Source: Janibacter hoylei PVAS-1
GTDB lineage: Bacteria > Actinomycetota > Actinomycetes > Actinomycetales > Dermatophilaceae
Assembly: GCF_000297495.1 (NCBI RefSeq)
Contig: NZ_ALWX01000004.1
Span: forward strand, 1 to 64,000
Direction: 5' to 3'
DNA length: 64,000 nt
The position numbers and the translations under genes were made by a program. Shown here piece by piece: positions 51,625 to 60,335 of this stretch. The notes under the pieces were generated by a model. It was given only the letters and a program-made list of their open reading frames with translations. It was not told the origin of the DNA and did not search any database. The first letter of the stretch is position 1; each line of letters starts with the position of its first letter.

Positions 51625-52452
51625 ATGGCTCGTAGCCCACGCACGCCCAAGGACCCCGAGGGGCGGATGCCGCTCAAGGCGCACCTCATCGAGTTCCGCA
51701 ACCGGCTGATGGTCTCGGCCGCGGCGATCGTCCTCGGCGCGATCGTCGCGTGGATCATCTACCCGACGGTCTACGAGCAGCTCACCCTGCCCTTCACGGA
51801 GTACAAGAGGGCCAACCCCGACAGCGTCGTCACGCTGAACTTCGGCAACGCGACCTCGGCCTTCACCACCCAGCTCGGGCTCTCCCTCTTCACCGGGGTG
51901 ATCCTCGCCAGCCCGATCTGGGTCTGGCAGATCTGGGCCTTCATCCTCCCCGGGCTGACCAAGCGTGAGAAGCGGATGTCGATCGGCGTCTTCGCGACGG
52001 CGCTGCCGCTCTTCCTCGGCGGCTGCTACTTCGCCTACGTCACCCTGCCCAAGGCGCTGCTCATCCTCTTCGGCTTCACGCCGGACGACGACAAGTCGAG
52101 CAACATCCAGCAGGCGAGCGACTACTTCACCTTCATCACCCGCTTCATCCTCGCCTTCGGCCTGGCCTGGCTGCTGCCGGTCTTCCTCGTCGGTCTGTGC
52201 GCCATCGGCGTGCTCTCGGGCAAGACGCTCAAGAAGTCCTGGCGGGTGGCGATCCTGCTGATCTTCATCGCCTCCGCGGTCATCACGCCGACGCCGGACC
52301 CCTTCACGATGTTCCTGCTCGCCGGTCCGCTGTGCCTGCTGTACTTCATCGCGCTCGGCGTCTGCCTGCTCATCGACAGGCGGCGGGTCGAGGCCGGCGA
52401 GGAGCCGGACTGGTCGGACCTGCCGGACGACCAGGCCTCACCGCTGCGCTGA
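51625..52452 (+). CDS. tatC: Sec-independent protein translocase TatC
   Basis: 275 residues and six TM segments. N-terminal HLIEFRNRLMVSAAA matches TatC, including the Glu of the signal-peptide site, and later FILPGLTKREKRM and a P-loop IITPTPDPFTMF. Binds twin-arginine signals with TatB/TatA. tatB is absent nearby, as in other actinobacteria. Confidence 0.94.
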   Translation: MARSPRTPKDPEGRMPLKAHLIEFRNRLMVSAAAIVLGAIVAWIIYPTVYEQLTLPFTEYKRANPDSVVTLNFGNATSAFTTQLGLSLFTGVILASPIWVWQIWAFILPGLTKREKRMSIGVFATALPLFLGGCYFAYVTLPKALLILFGFTPDDDKSSNIQQASDYFTFITRFILAFGLAWLLPVFLVGLCAIGVLSGKTLKKSWRVAILLIFIASAVITPTPDPFTMFLLAGPLCLLYFIALGVCLLIDRRRVEAGEEPDWSDLPDDQASPLR

Positions 52453-52475
52453 CGCCGCTGGCATAGCGTGGGGGC

Positions 52476-55305
52476 ATGTCCTCGCCCGCCGACCGATATG
52501 CCGCCGCCCGCCGTCGCAGCAGGGGCCAGCTGGCCACCTTCGCCGACTCGCTGGGGTTCGAGCTCGACCCCTTCCAGCGCGACGCCTGCGAGGCCGTGGA
52601 GGCCGGGCACGGCGTGCTCGTCGCCGCGCCGACCGGCGCGGGCAAGACGATCGTCGGCGAGTTCGCAGTCCACCTGGCGCTGGTCCGGGGGCAGAAGGCC
52701 TTCTACACGACGCCGATCAAGGCGCTGAGCAACCAGAAGTACCACGAGCTCGCCGCCCGCCACGGCCACGACAACGTCGGGCTGCTCACCGGCGACACCT
52801 CGATCAACGGCGAGGCACCGATCGTCGTCATGACGACCGAGGTCCTGCGCAACATGATCTACGCGGGGTCGACGACCCTCGACACCCTCGCCTTCGTCGT
52901 CATGGACGAGGTGCACTACCTCGCCGACCGCTTCCGCGGCGCCGTGTGGGAGGAGGTCATCATCCACCTGCCGCGCTCGGTGCAGGTGATCTCGCTCTCG
53001 GCGACGGTGAGCAATGCCGAGGAGTTCGGTGACTGGCTCGCCGAGGTGCGCGGCGGTACCGAGGTCATCGTCTCCGAGGTGCGTCCAGTCCCGCTGTGGC
53101 AGCACATGCAGGTGGGTCGCGAGGTCCATGACCTCTTCGTCGACGAGGCCGGCGCCGCCGAGGGTTCGCCGGCCAAGGTCAACCCCGAGCTCCTCGACGC
53201 GATCCGCTCGCGGCTGCGCTCCACCGGTGACGAAGGGGGACCCGGTCGCGGTGGTCGAGGTGGGCACGGCCGCGGTGGTCGTGACCGGCGCGGTGGCCGC
53301 GACCGTCGCGACGCGCGGGGTCGGGGTGAGCACACCGCGCCGGGTCCGCGTGGCGGGGGAGGCCGCTTCGGTGGCGCCGCGTCGCGCACCGAGGTCATCC
53401 GCGAGCTCGACCGCGACGGGCTGCTGCCGGCCATCACCTTCATCTTCAGTCGGGCGGGGTGCGAGGGCGCCGTCGGGCAGCTGCTCGGTAACGACGTGCG
53501 CCTGATCTCCGAGCGAGAGGGCGAGCGCAACCGGCGCACGGTCGAGGAGCGGGCCGCGGTGCTCGCGGGGGAGGACCTCGACGTCCTCGGCTACCACCAG
53601 TTCGTCGAGGGGCTGTCGCGAGGATTCGCGGCCCACCACGCCGGGATGCTCCCGCTCTTCCGCGAGGTCGTCGAGGAGCTCTTCACCGCCGGCCGCATCC
53701 GGGCGGTCTTCGCCACGGAGACCCTGGCCCTGGGCATCAACATGCCGGCGCGCACGGTCGTGCTCGAAAAGTTGGTGAAGTTCAACGGCGAGTCCCACGT
53801 GGAGATCACCCCGGCGGAGTACACGCAGCTGACCGGCCGCGCGGGCCGGCGCGGCATCGACGTCGAGGGGCACGCCCTCGTCGTGTGGTCGCGGGGGATG
53901 GACCCGATGGCCGTGGCCGGGCTGGCCCAGACCCGCACCTACCCGCTGCGCTCGAGCTTCCGCCCGACGTACAACATGGCGGTCAACCTCGTCGCCCAGG
54001 TGGGGCGGCAGACGGCCAAGGAGGTGCTCGAGACCTCCTTCGCGCAGTTCCAGGCAGACCGGGCGGTCGTCGGGCTGGCGACCCAGGTCCGCGACCAGCA
54101 GGAGTCGCTGCAGGCCTACGCCGAGGCGATGCACTGCCACGTCGGTGACTTCCGCGAGTACGCCGCGCTGCGGCGACGCATCACCGATCTCGAGAAGGAG
54201 GGCTCGCGCAAGCGCAGTGCCAACCGGCGGGCGGAGATCGCCGTGTCGCTCGAGGAGCTGCGGGTCGGTGACATCGTCCGGCTCGGCGGCCGACGCGCCG
54301 GCCTGGCGGTCGTCATCGCCCCGCCACGCTCGTACAAGGGGGAGTCGAGCGCACCGACGGTGCTCACCGAGGGCAAGCAGGTGCGACGCCTCACCGCCGC
54401 CGACCTCGACCGGCCGCTGGCCCCCTTCGGCCGTCTGGCGATCCCGAAGGGATTCAACCCCAAGTCGGCCAAGCAGCGGTCCGACCTCGCGGCGACGCTG
54501 CGGATCAAGGCGCCGCACGAGGACGCGCCGAGCGTGCGGCGGGAGGCCGTCGAGACGGCGAAGGGGGAGGACGAGCGGATCGAGCAGCTGCGCCGCGAGC
54601 TCAAGGCACACCCCTGCCACCAGTGCCCCGAGCGCGAGGAGCACGCCCGTTGGGCCGCGCGGTGGTGGAAGCTCAAGCGCGAGACCTCCGCGCTGCAGCG
54701 CAAGGTCGAGCTGCGCACCAACTCGGTGGCGCAGACCTTCGAGCGCATCTGCACGGTGCTCGTCGGCCTGGGGTACCTCGGTGAGGACGGCGAGAGCGTC
54801 ACCGACCTCGGCACCCGACTTCGGCGGCTGTACACCGAAAAGGACCTGCTCACCGCCGAGTGCCTGCGCGGGGGGCGCGTGGACGCGGCTGGACCCGGCC
54901 GAGCTCGCGGCGGTCGTGTCGATGCTCGTGCACGAGCCCCGACGCGACGAGCACGACGCCTTCCCGCGGATGCCCACGGACGGCGTGGCCGACGCCTGGC
55001 AGGACATGGTGCGCCGCTGGAGCGAGCTCGAGGAGCTCGAGGGCGCGCACGCCCTGCAGCAGACCGGCGAGCCGGACGGTGGGCTGGCGTGGGCGGTGCA
55101 CCGGTGGGCCAGCGGCCGGCGCCTCGACGAGGTGCTCTCGGGCTCGGACCTGACCGCGGGCGACTTCGTCCGGCGGTGCAAGCAGGTCGTCGACCTGCTC
55201 GACCAGATCGGAGACGCGGCCCCGCAGCCGCACCTGCGCGGCGTGGCCCGCACGGCCGTCGACAAGGTGATGCGGGGGGTTGTCGCCGCCGACCGCCTCG
55301 ACTGA
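52476..55305 (+). CDS. helY: DEVH-box helicase HelY with RGG-rich insert, +1 frame break
   Basis: About 942 residues repaired. Walker A APTGAGKTI (about 50), DEVHYL (about 145), SATVSNAEEFGDW (SAT motif) and a C-terminal accessory region like Ski2/Mtr4 helicases. Between the two RecA domains, residues about 251-300 form a Gly/Arg/Asp-rich insert with GRGG and RGG repeats. A six-G run at 54870-54875 (five expected) breaks the frame near residue 798, after LRGG. ATG at 52476. Follows tatC by 23 bp, as in Mycobacterium/Streptomyces. Confidence 0.93.
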
Positions 55306-55320
55306 CCCCGTCCCCACCCC

Positions 55321-55403
55321 GCATTTCCCTAGGCAAATCACCAGGCTGGCGGTCATTTCCCTAGGGAAATACGGGGCCTGTGCGCATTTCCCTAGGGAAA
55401 TGC
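55321..55403. repeat. Three copies of the CCTAGG palindrome family
   Basis: Copies at 55321-55339, 55353-55371 and 55383-55403. The last contains the perfect 20-bp palindrome GCATTTCCCTAGGGAAATGC. They lie between the convergent helY and exonuclease genes. Confidence 0.9.
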
Positions 55404-55427
55404 GGGAGTCCGTGGTCGCGGGTGGGG

Positions 55428-56363
55428 TCAGCCGCGCAGGGCGGTCGCCACCCGGTCGAAGGGGGAGGTGAGACCGTGCTCGACGGCGAGCCGGCTCATC
55501 GCGGCTGGATCGACGATGTCGCGGGGGAGGCGGATGTCGCCGTCGCCCACTGGGACGTCGTGCGCGACGCGCACGACGAGCGGCGCGACGTCGAGGTAGT
55601 CGCTCGCGGCCTCGAGGTTGGCCCGTCGAGCGCCCTTGATCCGCGGGTCGCCGGCGGCCAGGGCCTCGCGGACCCCGGCCAGGCTGCCGAAGTCGGCGAT
55701 GAGCGCGGCCGCGGTCTTGTCCCCGATGCCCTTGACTCCGGGCAGGCCGTCGCTCGTGTCACCTCGCAGGGCGGCCATGTCGGCGTAGGCGTCGCCGGAT
55801 GCCACGGCGTACTTCTCCCGGAGGAAGGCCTGCGTCACGAGGTCGGGGTCGCGCACCCCACCGCGTGCGGTGTAGACGACCCGGGTGGCCGAGGCGTCGT
55901 CGACGAGCTGGAAGAGGTCGCGGTCACCGGTGACCACGTCGACGGGCATGACCCCGCGGTAGCGCATGCCGTAGGTGCCGATGACGTCGTCCGCCTCGTA
56001 GCCCGCCGCGCCGACCCGGGCGATGCCGATGGCTGCGAGCGCCTCGGCGATGACGGGTACCTGGGGGCTCAGCTCGTCGGGCACCTCCTCGCCCTCGGCG
56101 GGGTCCTCGGCGACGCGGTGGGCCTTGTACGTCGGGATCGCGTCGACGCGCCACTGCGGACGCCAGTCGTCGTCCCAGCAGGCGACGACGTGGCTCGGGC
56201 GGTAGCGGGTGACGAGGGTGGCGATCATGTCGAGGAAGCCGGCGATCGCGTTGGTCGGCAGCCCCGACGGGCCGGGCGTGCGTGCGGGCACCCCGTAGAA
56301 GGCCCGGAAGTACAGCGAGGCGGAGTCGAGCAGGAGCAGACGGTCACCAGCTGGATCGGACAT
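55428..56363 (-). CDS. 5'-3' exonuclease (PolA N-terminal-like)
   Basis: 311 residues, a stand-alone FEN-type nuclease. LLLLDSASLYFRAFYG is the start with the first metal Asp, CWDD and YEADDVIGT/TGDRDLFQL supply further Asp, and GDTSDGLPGVKGIGDKTAAAL is the helix-hairpin-helix with DNA-binding Gly residues. It removes primers or flaps. Divergent from the Lrp gene. Confidence 0.92.
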   Translation of the reverse strand: MSDPAGDRLLLLDSASLYFRAFYGVPARTPGPSGLPTNAIAGFLDMIATLVTRYRPSHVVACWDDDWRPQWRVDAIPTYKAHRVAEDPAEGEEVPDELSPQVPVIAEALAAIGIARVGAAGYEADDVIGTYGMRYRGVMPVDVVTGDRDLFQLVDDASATRVVYTARGGVRDPDLVTQAFLREKYAVASGDAYADMAALRGDTSDGLPGVKGIGDKTAAALIADFGSLAGVREALAAGDPRIKGARRANLEAASDYLDVAPLVVRVAHDVPVGDGDIRLPRDIVDPAAMSRLAVEHGLTSPFDRVATALRG

Positions 56364-56398
56364 GCCCCGACCCTATGTCCCTGACCTATGGTTTACCC

Positions 56399-56821
56399 AT
56401 GGAAGCCGCTGACCGACGCATCATCGAGCTCCTGCGCGGCGACGGGCGGATGAGTTACACCGACCTGGGCAAGGCCGTCGGGCTCTCCACCTCAGCCGTC
56501 CACCAGCGGGTGCGGCGCCTCGAGGAGCGCGGCGTCATCACCGGGTACGCCGCGACGATCGACCCGACCGCGCTCGGCACCCCGCTGACGGCCTTCGTCT
56601 CCGTCGCCCCGCTCGACCCCCGCGACCCTGACGACATCCCCGAGCGGCTGCGCGACATCCCCGAGATCGACGCCTGCTACTCGGTGGCGGGCGATGCCAA
56701 CTACCTGCTCCGGGTCCGCGTCGGCACCCCCCAGGACCTCGAGGAGCTCCTGGCGCGGGTCCGCAGCGAGGGCGGCGTCTCGACGCGCACGACGATCGTC
56801 CTCACCACACCGTGGGAGTGA
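56399..56821 (+). CDS. Lrp/AsnC-family regulator
   Basis: 140 residues. HTH at about 20-45 (SYTDLGKAVGLSTSAVHQRV), then the RAM ligand domain (SVAPLDPRDPDDIPERL, DACYSVAGDANYLLRV). Senses an amino acid as a dimer or octamer. Stop overlaps the GTG of lnt, so it is coupled to the lipoprotein/dolichol genes, an unusual location for Lrp. Confidence 0.9.
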   Translation: MEAADRRIIELLRGDGRMSYTDLGKAVGLSTSAVHQRVRRLEERGVITGYAATIDPTALGTPLTAFVSVAPLDPRDPDDIPERLRDIPEIDACYSVAGDANYLLRVRVGTPQDLEELLARVRSEGGVSTRTTIVLTTPWE

Positions 56822-58401
56822 CCCTCAGCCGCCTGCCCGTCCGGCTGCTGCTCGCCCTCGTCGGCGGCCTGTGCCTGTGGCTGGCCTTCCCCGACCACGA
56901 CCTGGGCTACCTCGCGATCGTCGGCGTCGCCCTCGTCGGCATCGCGCTGTGGGATGTCACGGCCCGGGTCGGCTTCCTCCTCGGGCTCGTCGCCGGCCTG
57001 GCCTGCTTCGTCCCGACCCTCAGCTGGTCGGGGATCTTCGTCGGCAAGTTCCCGTGGTTCGCCCTGGCGACCTTCGAGGCGCTCTACGTGGCCCTCATGG
57101 GGGCCGTGCTCGCGGCGGTGCAGCGCCCGCTGCTGCGGGCCGGGCACCAGCTGACCGCCGCCCTCCTCGTCCCCGTGCTGTGGGTCCTGCAGGAGTGGAT
57201 GCGCGGCACGCTGCCCTACGGCGGCTTCCCGTGGGCCCGCATCGCCTTCGCGCAGGCGGAGACCCCCTTCGCCCGCTGGGCAGCGATCGGCGGGGCGCCG
57301 CTCGTCACTGCCGCCGTCGCCCTCGTCGCGGTCCCGCTCGTGCTCGTGGTCGTCACCCGGCGACCGCCTGTGGTCGCGCTCGCCATCGCCGTGGTGGCCG
57401 TCGTCGGCACCGCTCTCGTCCCGATCCCCACGAGCGGTGACGCGACGGCCCGGGTCGGCCTCGTGCAGGGCAACGTGCCGCGCGCCGGTCTGGACTTCAA
57501 CGCGGAGCGGCGCCAGGTCCTCGACAACCACGTCACCGGGACGGAGGCGCTGGCCGCCCGCCACGACGAACTCGACGTGGTCATCTGGCCGGAAAACTCC
57601 TCCGACATCGACCCGCTGCGCAATGCCGACGCCGCCGAGCAGGTCCAGCGTGCCCTCGACGCCACGGACACCCCGCTCATCATGGGGGCGATCATCGACG
57701 AGCCGGCGCCAGCCGTCTCCAATGCCTCGCTGTACTACCGGCCCGGCGGCGGCGAGCCCGAGCGGTACGTCAAGCAGCACCCCGTCCCCTTCGCCGAGTA
57801 CGTCCCGCACCGTGACTTCTACCGGCTCTTCAGCGACAAGGTGGACCTCGTGCGCGTCGGCTTCGCGAAGGGAGACCGCAATGCCGCCTTCACCGTCCCG
57901 GGCCGCGAGGGTGACTTCTCCGCGGTGCCCACGATCTGCTTCGAGGTGGCCTACGACGGTCTGATGCGCTCGGCCGTGCGCGAGGCCGACGCGAAGGGGG
58001 ACCCCAGCCTCCTCGTGGTGCAGACCAACAACGCCACCTTCGGCTACACCGCGGAGTCGACCCAGCAGTACGCGATCTCGCGGATCCGGGCCATCGAGCA
58101 CGGGCGCAGCGTCGCCCACGTGTCGACCGTCGGGGTCTCCGGATTCGTCCACCCCGACGGCAGCACCACCCCGACGACCGACCTCTTCACCGCGGCGCAG
58201 CCCGTCGAGGACGTCGTCCTGCGCAGCGGGCTGACGATCTCCGACCGGCTCGGTCCCTGGGTCGAGTGGGGGAGTGCCCTGTTGCTCGCCCTCGCCGTGG
58301 CGTGGCGCCTGCGCCACCGCCCCGAGGGTAGGGTCGAGGACCAGCCCCCGTCCGATGACGAGCCGTCCGACCAGACCGAGGAAGCCTCCGCAGGTGCCTG
58401 A
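56818..58401 (+). CDS. lnt: Apolipoprotein N-acyltransferase
   Basis: 527 residues. Eight or so TM segments in the first about 200 and one at the end, with a nitrilase domain between. Catalytic triad: Glu in WPENSSD, Lys in YVKQHPVPFAEY, Cys in TICFEVAYDG. It transfers an acyl chain from phospholipid to the N-terminal Cys of lipoproteins. Start GTG 56818; an in-frame GTG at 56812 is possible. Overlaps the Lrp gene. Confidence 0.92.
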   Translation: MTLSRLPVRLLLALVGGLCLWLAFPDHDLGYLAIVGVALVGIALWDVTARVGFLLGLVAGLACFVPTLSWSGIFVGKFPWFALATFEALYVALMGAVLAAVQRPLLRAGHQLTAALLVPVLWVLQEWMRGTLPYGGFPWARIAFAQAETPFARWAAIGGAPLVTAAVALVAVPLVLVVVTRRPPVVALAIAVVAVVGTALVPIPTSGDATARVGLVQGNVPRAGLDFNAERRQVLDNHVTGTEALAARHDELDVVIWPENSSDIDPLRNADAAEQVQRALDATDTPLIMGAIIDEPAPAVSNASLYYRPGGGEPERYVKQHPVPFAEYVPHRDFYRLFSDKVDLVRVGFAKGDRNAAFTVPGREGDFSAVPTICFEVAYDGLMRSAVREADAKGDPSLLVVQTNNATFGYTAESTQQYAISRIRAIEHGRSVAHVSTVGVSGFVHPDGSTTPTTDLFTAAQPVEDVVLRSGLTISDRLGPWVEWGSALLLALAVAWRLRHRPEGRVEDQPPSDDEPSDQTEEASAGA

Positions 58402-59182
58402 CTCCACCCCCGTGCAGCGTCCGCCGATCGAGCGGGTCGCTGTGCTGATCCCCACGTACAACGAGCGCGACAACCTCCCGCTCATCGTCGAGCGGACCCG
58501 CGCCGCGGTCCCGAGTGCCGACGTCGTCGTCCTCGACGACAACTCGCCGGACGGCACCGGTGACGTGGCCGACGCCATGGCCGCGGCCGACCCCCAGGTC
58601 AAGGTGCTGCACCGCAAGGGCAAGGAGGGGCTCGGCGCCGCCTACCTCGCCGGCTTCGCCTGGGCACTGGAGCACGGCTACGACGCAGTGGTCGAGATGG
58701 ATGCCGACGGGTCGCACCGCCCCGAGCACCTGCCGCAGATGCTGGCGGAGGCCGCCGACGCCGACCTCGTCATCGGTTCGCGCTACGTCCTCGGCGGCAA
58801 GATCGTCAACTGGCCGCTGGACCGCAAGGCGATCAGCATGGCCGGCAACCTCTACATCAAGCTGATCCTGGGCATGCCGGTCAACGACGCGACCGCCGGC
58901 TACCGCGTCTACCGCGCCGACACCCTGCGCACGATCGGCCTCGACGAGGTCGAGAGCGCCGGCTACGTCTTCCAGACCGATCTGACGGTGCGCACCGTCC
59001 GGGCTGGGCTCAAGGTCGTCGAGTTCCCGATCACCTTCATCGAGCGGGAGATCGGCGACTCCAAGATGGACGGCGACGTCGTGCGCGAGTCCATGGCCCG
59101 GATCACCGGCTGGGGCATCGCGCACCGCAAGGGCCAGGTGCGCCGTCTCCTCGACCGCGAGCCCACCTGGCACCGGCTGTGA
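58394..59182 (+). CDS. ppm1: Polyprenol monophosphomannose synthase
   Basis: 262 residues. GT2 fold: VAVLIPTYNERDNLPL (DPM1-type start), VVLDDNSPDGTG, EMDADGSHRPEHL and RKGKEGLGAAY. Makes polyprenol-P-mannose for lipoglycan and glycoprotein synthesis. Separate from lnt here, where mycobacterial Ppm1 is fused to it. GTG 58394 has GAGGAAG upstream; an ATG at 58355 is an alternative. Confidence 0.9.
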   Translation: MPDSTPVQRPPIERVAVLIPTYNERDNLPLIVERTRAAVPSADVVVLDDNSPDGTGDVADAMAAADPQVKVLHRKGKEGLGAAYLAGFAWALEHGYDAVVEMDADGSHRPEHLPQMLAEAADADLVIGSRYVLGGKIVNWPLDRKAISMAGNLYIKLILGMPVNDATAGYRVYRADTLRTIGLDEVESAGYVFQTDLTVRTVRAGLKVVEFPITFIEREIGDSKMDGDVVRESMARITGWGIAHRKGQVRRLLDREPTWHRL

Positions 59183-59670
59183 TCCACGGGCCGACGCCGC
59201 GCCGCCGCCGTCGGGTGGCGTGGATCCCGCTCGTTCTGATCGTGTGGGCGATCGTCGAGATCGCTGCGCTCATCGCGGTCGGCCGCTGGATCGGCTTCTG
59301 GCCGACCCTGCTGCTCGTCATCGCCCTCTCGGCCCTCGGTGCGTGGTTGCTCCGACGCGAAGGACGGCGCACGGCCACCGCGCTGCGCACGACCCTGCGC
59401 AGCGGGCAGATGCCCAGCCGCGAGATCGCCGACGCGATCCTCGTCTTCGTCGGTGGGCTGCTGCTCACCTTCCCGGGCTTCGTCTCCGACGTCGTCGGGC
59501 TGGTCTTCGTCCTGCCCTTCACCCGTCCGATCGCGCGCATCGGGCTGGAGGCCGTCGTCGCCCGCAAGCTGCTCGCGGTCGGCCTCGACGTCGCCCCGGG
59601 GGAGGCGCGGGTGCGGCGCACCCGCGACCACGACGGAGACGTCGTCGAGGGCGAGATCGTCGACGACTGA
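59179..59670 (+). CDS. fxsA: FxsA-family membrane protein
   Basis: 163 residues. Two TM helices near the start (PLVLIVWAIVEIAALIAV and FWPTLLLVIALSALGAWLL) and another at about 95-118 (ILVFVGGLLLTFPGFVSDV), with the FxsA signature GGLLLTFPGFVSDVVGL. Function unknown (suppresses F-exclusion of phage T7 in E. coli). GTG overlaps the ppm1 stop. Strong terminator follows. Confidence 0.9.
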   Translation: MIHGPTPRRRRRVAWIPLVLIVWAIVEIAALIAVGRWIGFWPTLLLVIALSALGAWLLRREGRRTATALRTTLRSGQMPSREIADAILVFVGGLLLTFPGFVSDVVGLVFVLPFTRPIARIGLEAVVARKLLAVGLDVAPGEARVRRTRDHDGDVVEGEIVDD

Positions 59671-59681
59671 GGCGGGACACA

Positions 59682-59728
59682 GACGAAGGGGGCCGCCGCA
59701 CCGATCCGGTGCGGCGGCCCCCTTCGTC
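59682..59728. terminator. Bidirectional terminator hairpin
   Basis: Perfect 22-bp stem with a 3-nt loop (ATC) between convergent fxsA and rbpA. Each arm contains the word CGAAGGGGG, and the right arm ends CCCCCTTCGTC. It should terminate both genes. Confidence 0.9.
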
Positions 59729-59739
59729 ATCCGCGTGGG

Positions 59740-60096
59740 TCAGGCGGAGCGCTTGCGCGGCTTCTCGCCACGCTTGGCGCGCAGCAGCGCCAGACGCTCC
59801 TCGAGGAGTTCCTCGAGCTCGGGGATCGAGCGACGCTCGAGCAGCATGTCCCAGTGGGTGCGCACGTGCTTCGCCGGCTTGATCTCCGGCTCGGGGCCGT
59901 CAACGAGCTTGCCGAGCTTGCCGCAGCGGCACTCCCAGGTGCCGGGGATGTCGGCCTCGACCGAAAAGGGCAGCTCCGTCTTGTGGCCGTCGTCGCAGAC
60001 GTAGGCCGTGATCTGACGGTCGCTGGGCACGACGTTGTCCGTCGTCTCCATGCTGAAACTGACCATGCGCGTACCGCGCAGCGTGCGCTCTGCCAT
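59740..60096 (-). CDS. rbpA: RNA polymerase-binding protein RbpA
   Basis: 118 residues from ATG 60096 (MAERTLRGTRMVSFSM), with a CAGGAGA ribosome-binding site. N-terminal tail, core domain with the Cys pair in WECRCGK, then the basic linker and sigma-interacting C-terminus (THWDMLLERRSIPELEELL). Stabilises RNA polymerase-sigma complexes. A sigma-R-type promoter lies upstream. Confidence 0.95.
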   Translation of the reverse strand: MAERTLRGTRMVSFSMETTDNVVPSDRQITAYVCDDGHKTELPFSVEADIPGTWECRCGKLGKLVDGPEPEIKPAKHVRTHWDMLLERRSIPELEELLEERLALLRAKRGEKPRKRSA

Positions 60097-60161
60097 GTGG
60101 CTGTCTCCTGGTGTCTCTCTCGATGTCTGCGCCCCTGCGCACAGACCTCTCATGTCGTGTC

Positions 60162-60187
60162 AACGCCGTGGGTGCGTCTCGTGTTCC
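60162..60187 (-). promoter_or_regulatory. Sigma-R-type promoter GGAAC-N18-GTT
   Basis: On the minus strand GGAAC is followed after exactly 18 nt by GTT, matching the actinobacterial SigR/SigH consensus GGAAT/C-N18-19-GTT. It lies 66 bp upstream of the rbpA start. rbpA is a SigR target in Streptomyces coelicolor. Confidence 0.7.
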
Positions 60188-60335
60188 TGCCACACGCGTC
60201 CTTGCGGTGCAGTGGCCCCTCCAGCCCGCCGCCACGCACCGGACCGTCAGGGTCGTGCGGGGCAGGATCTGGGGCGACCCCACAGGATAGCGCGTCCTAC
60301 CGTCCGAGCGCACATCGACGAGATAGCCTCACCTC

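Noticed and set aside
52122-55265. A long minus-strand frame over helY
   Set aside because: Antisense shadow of a motif-rich helicase; typical in GC-rich DNA.
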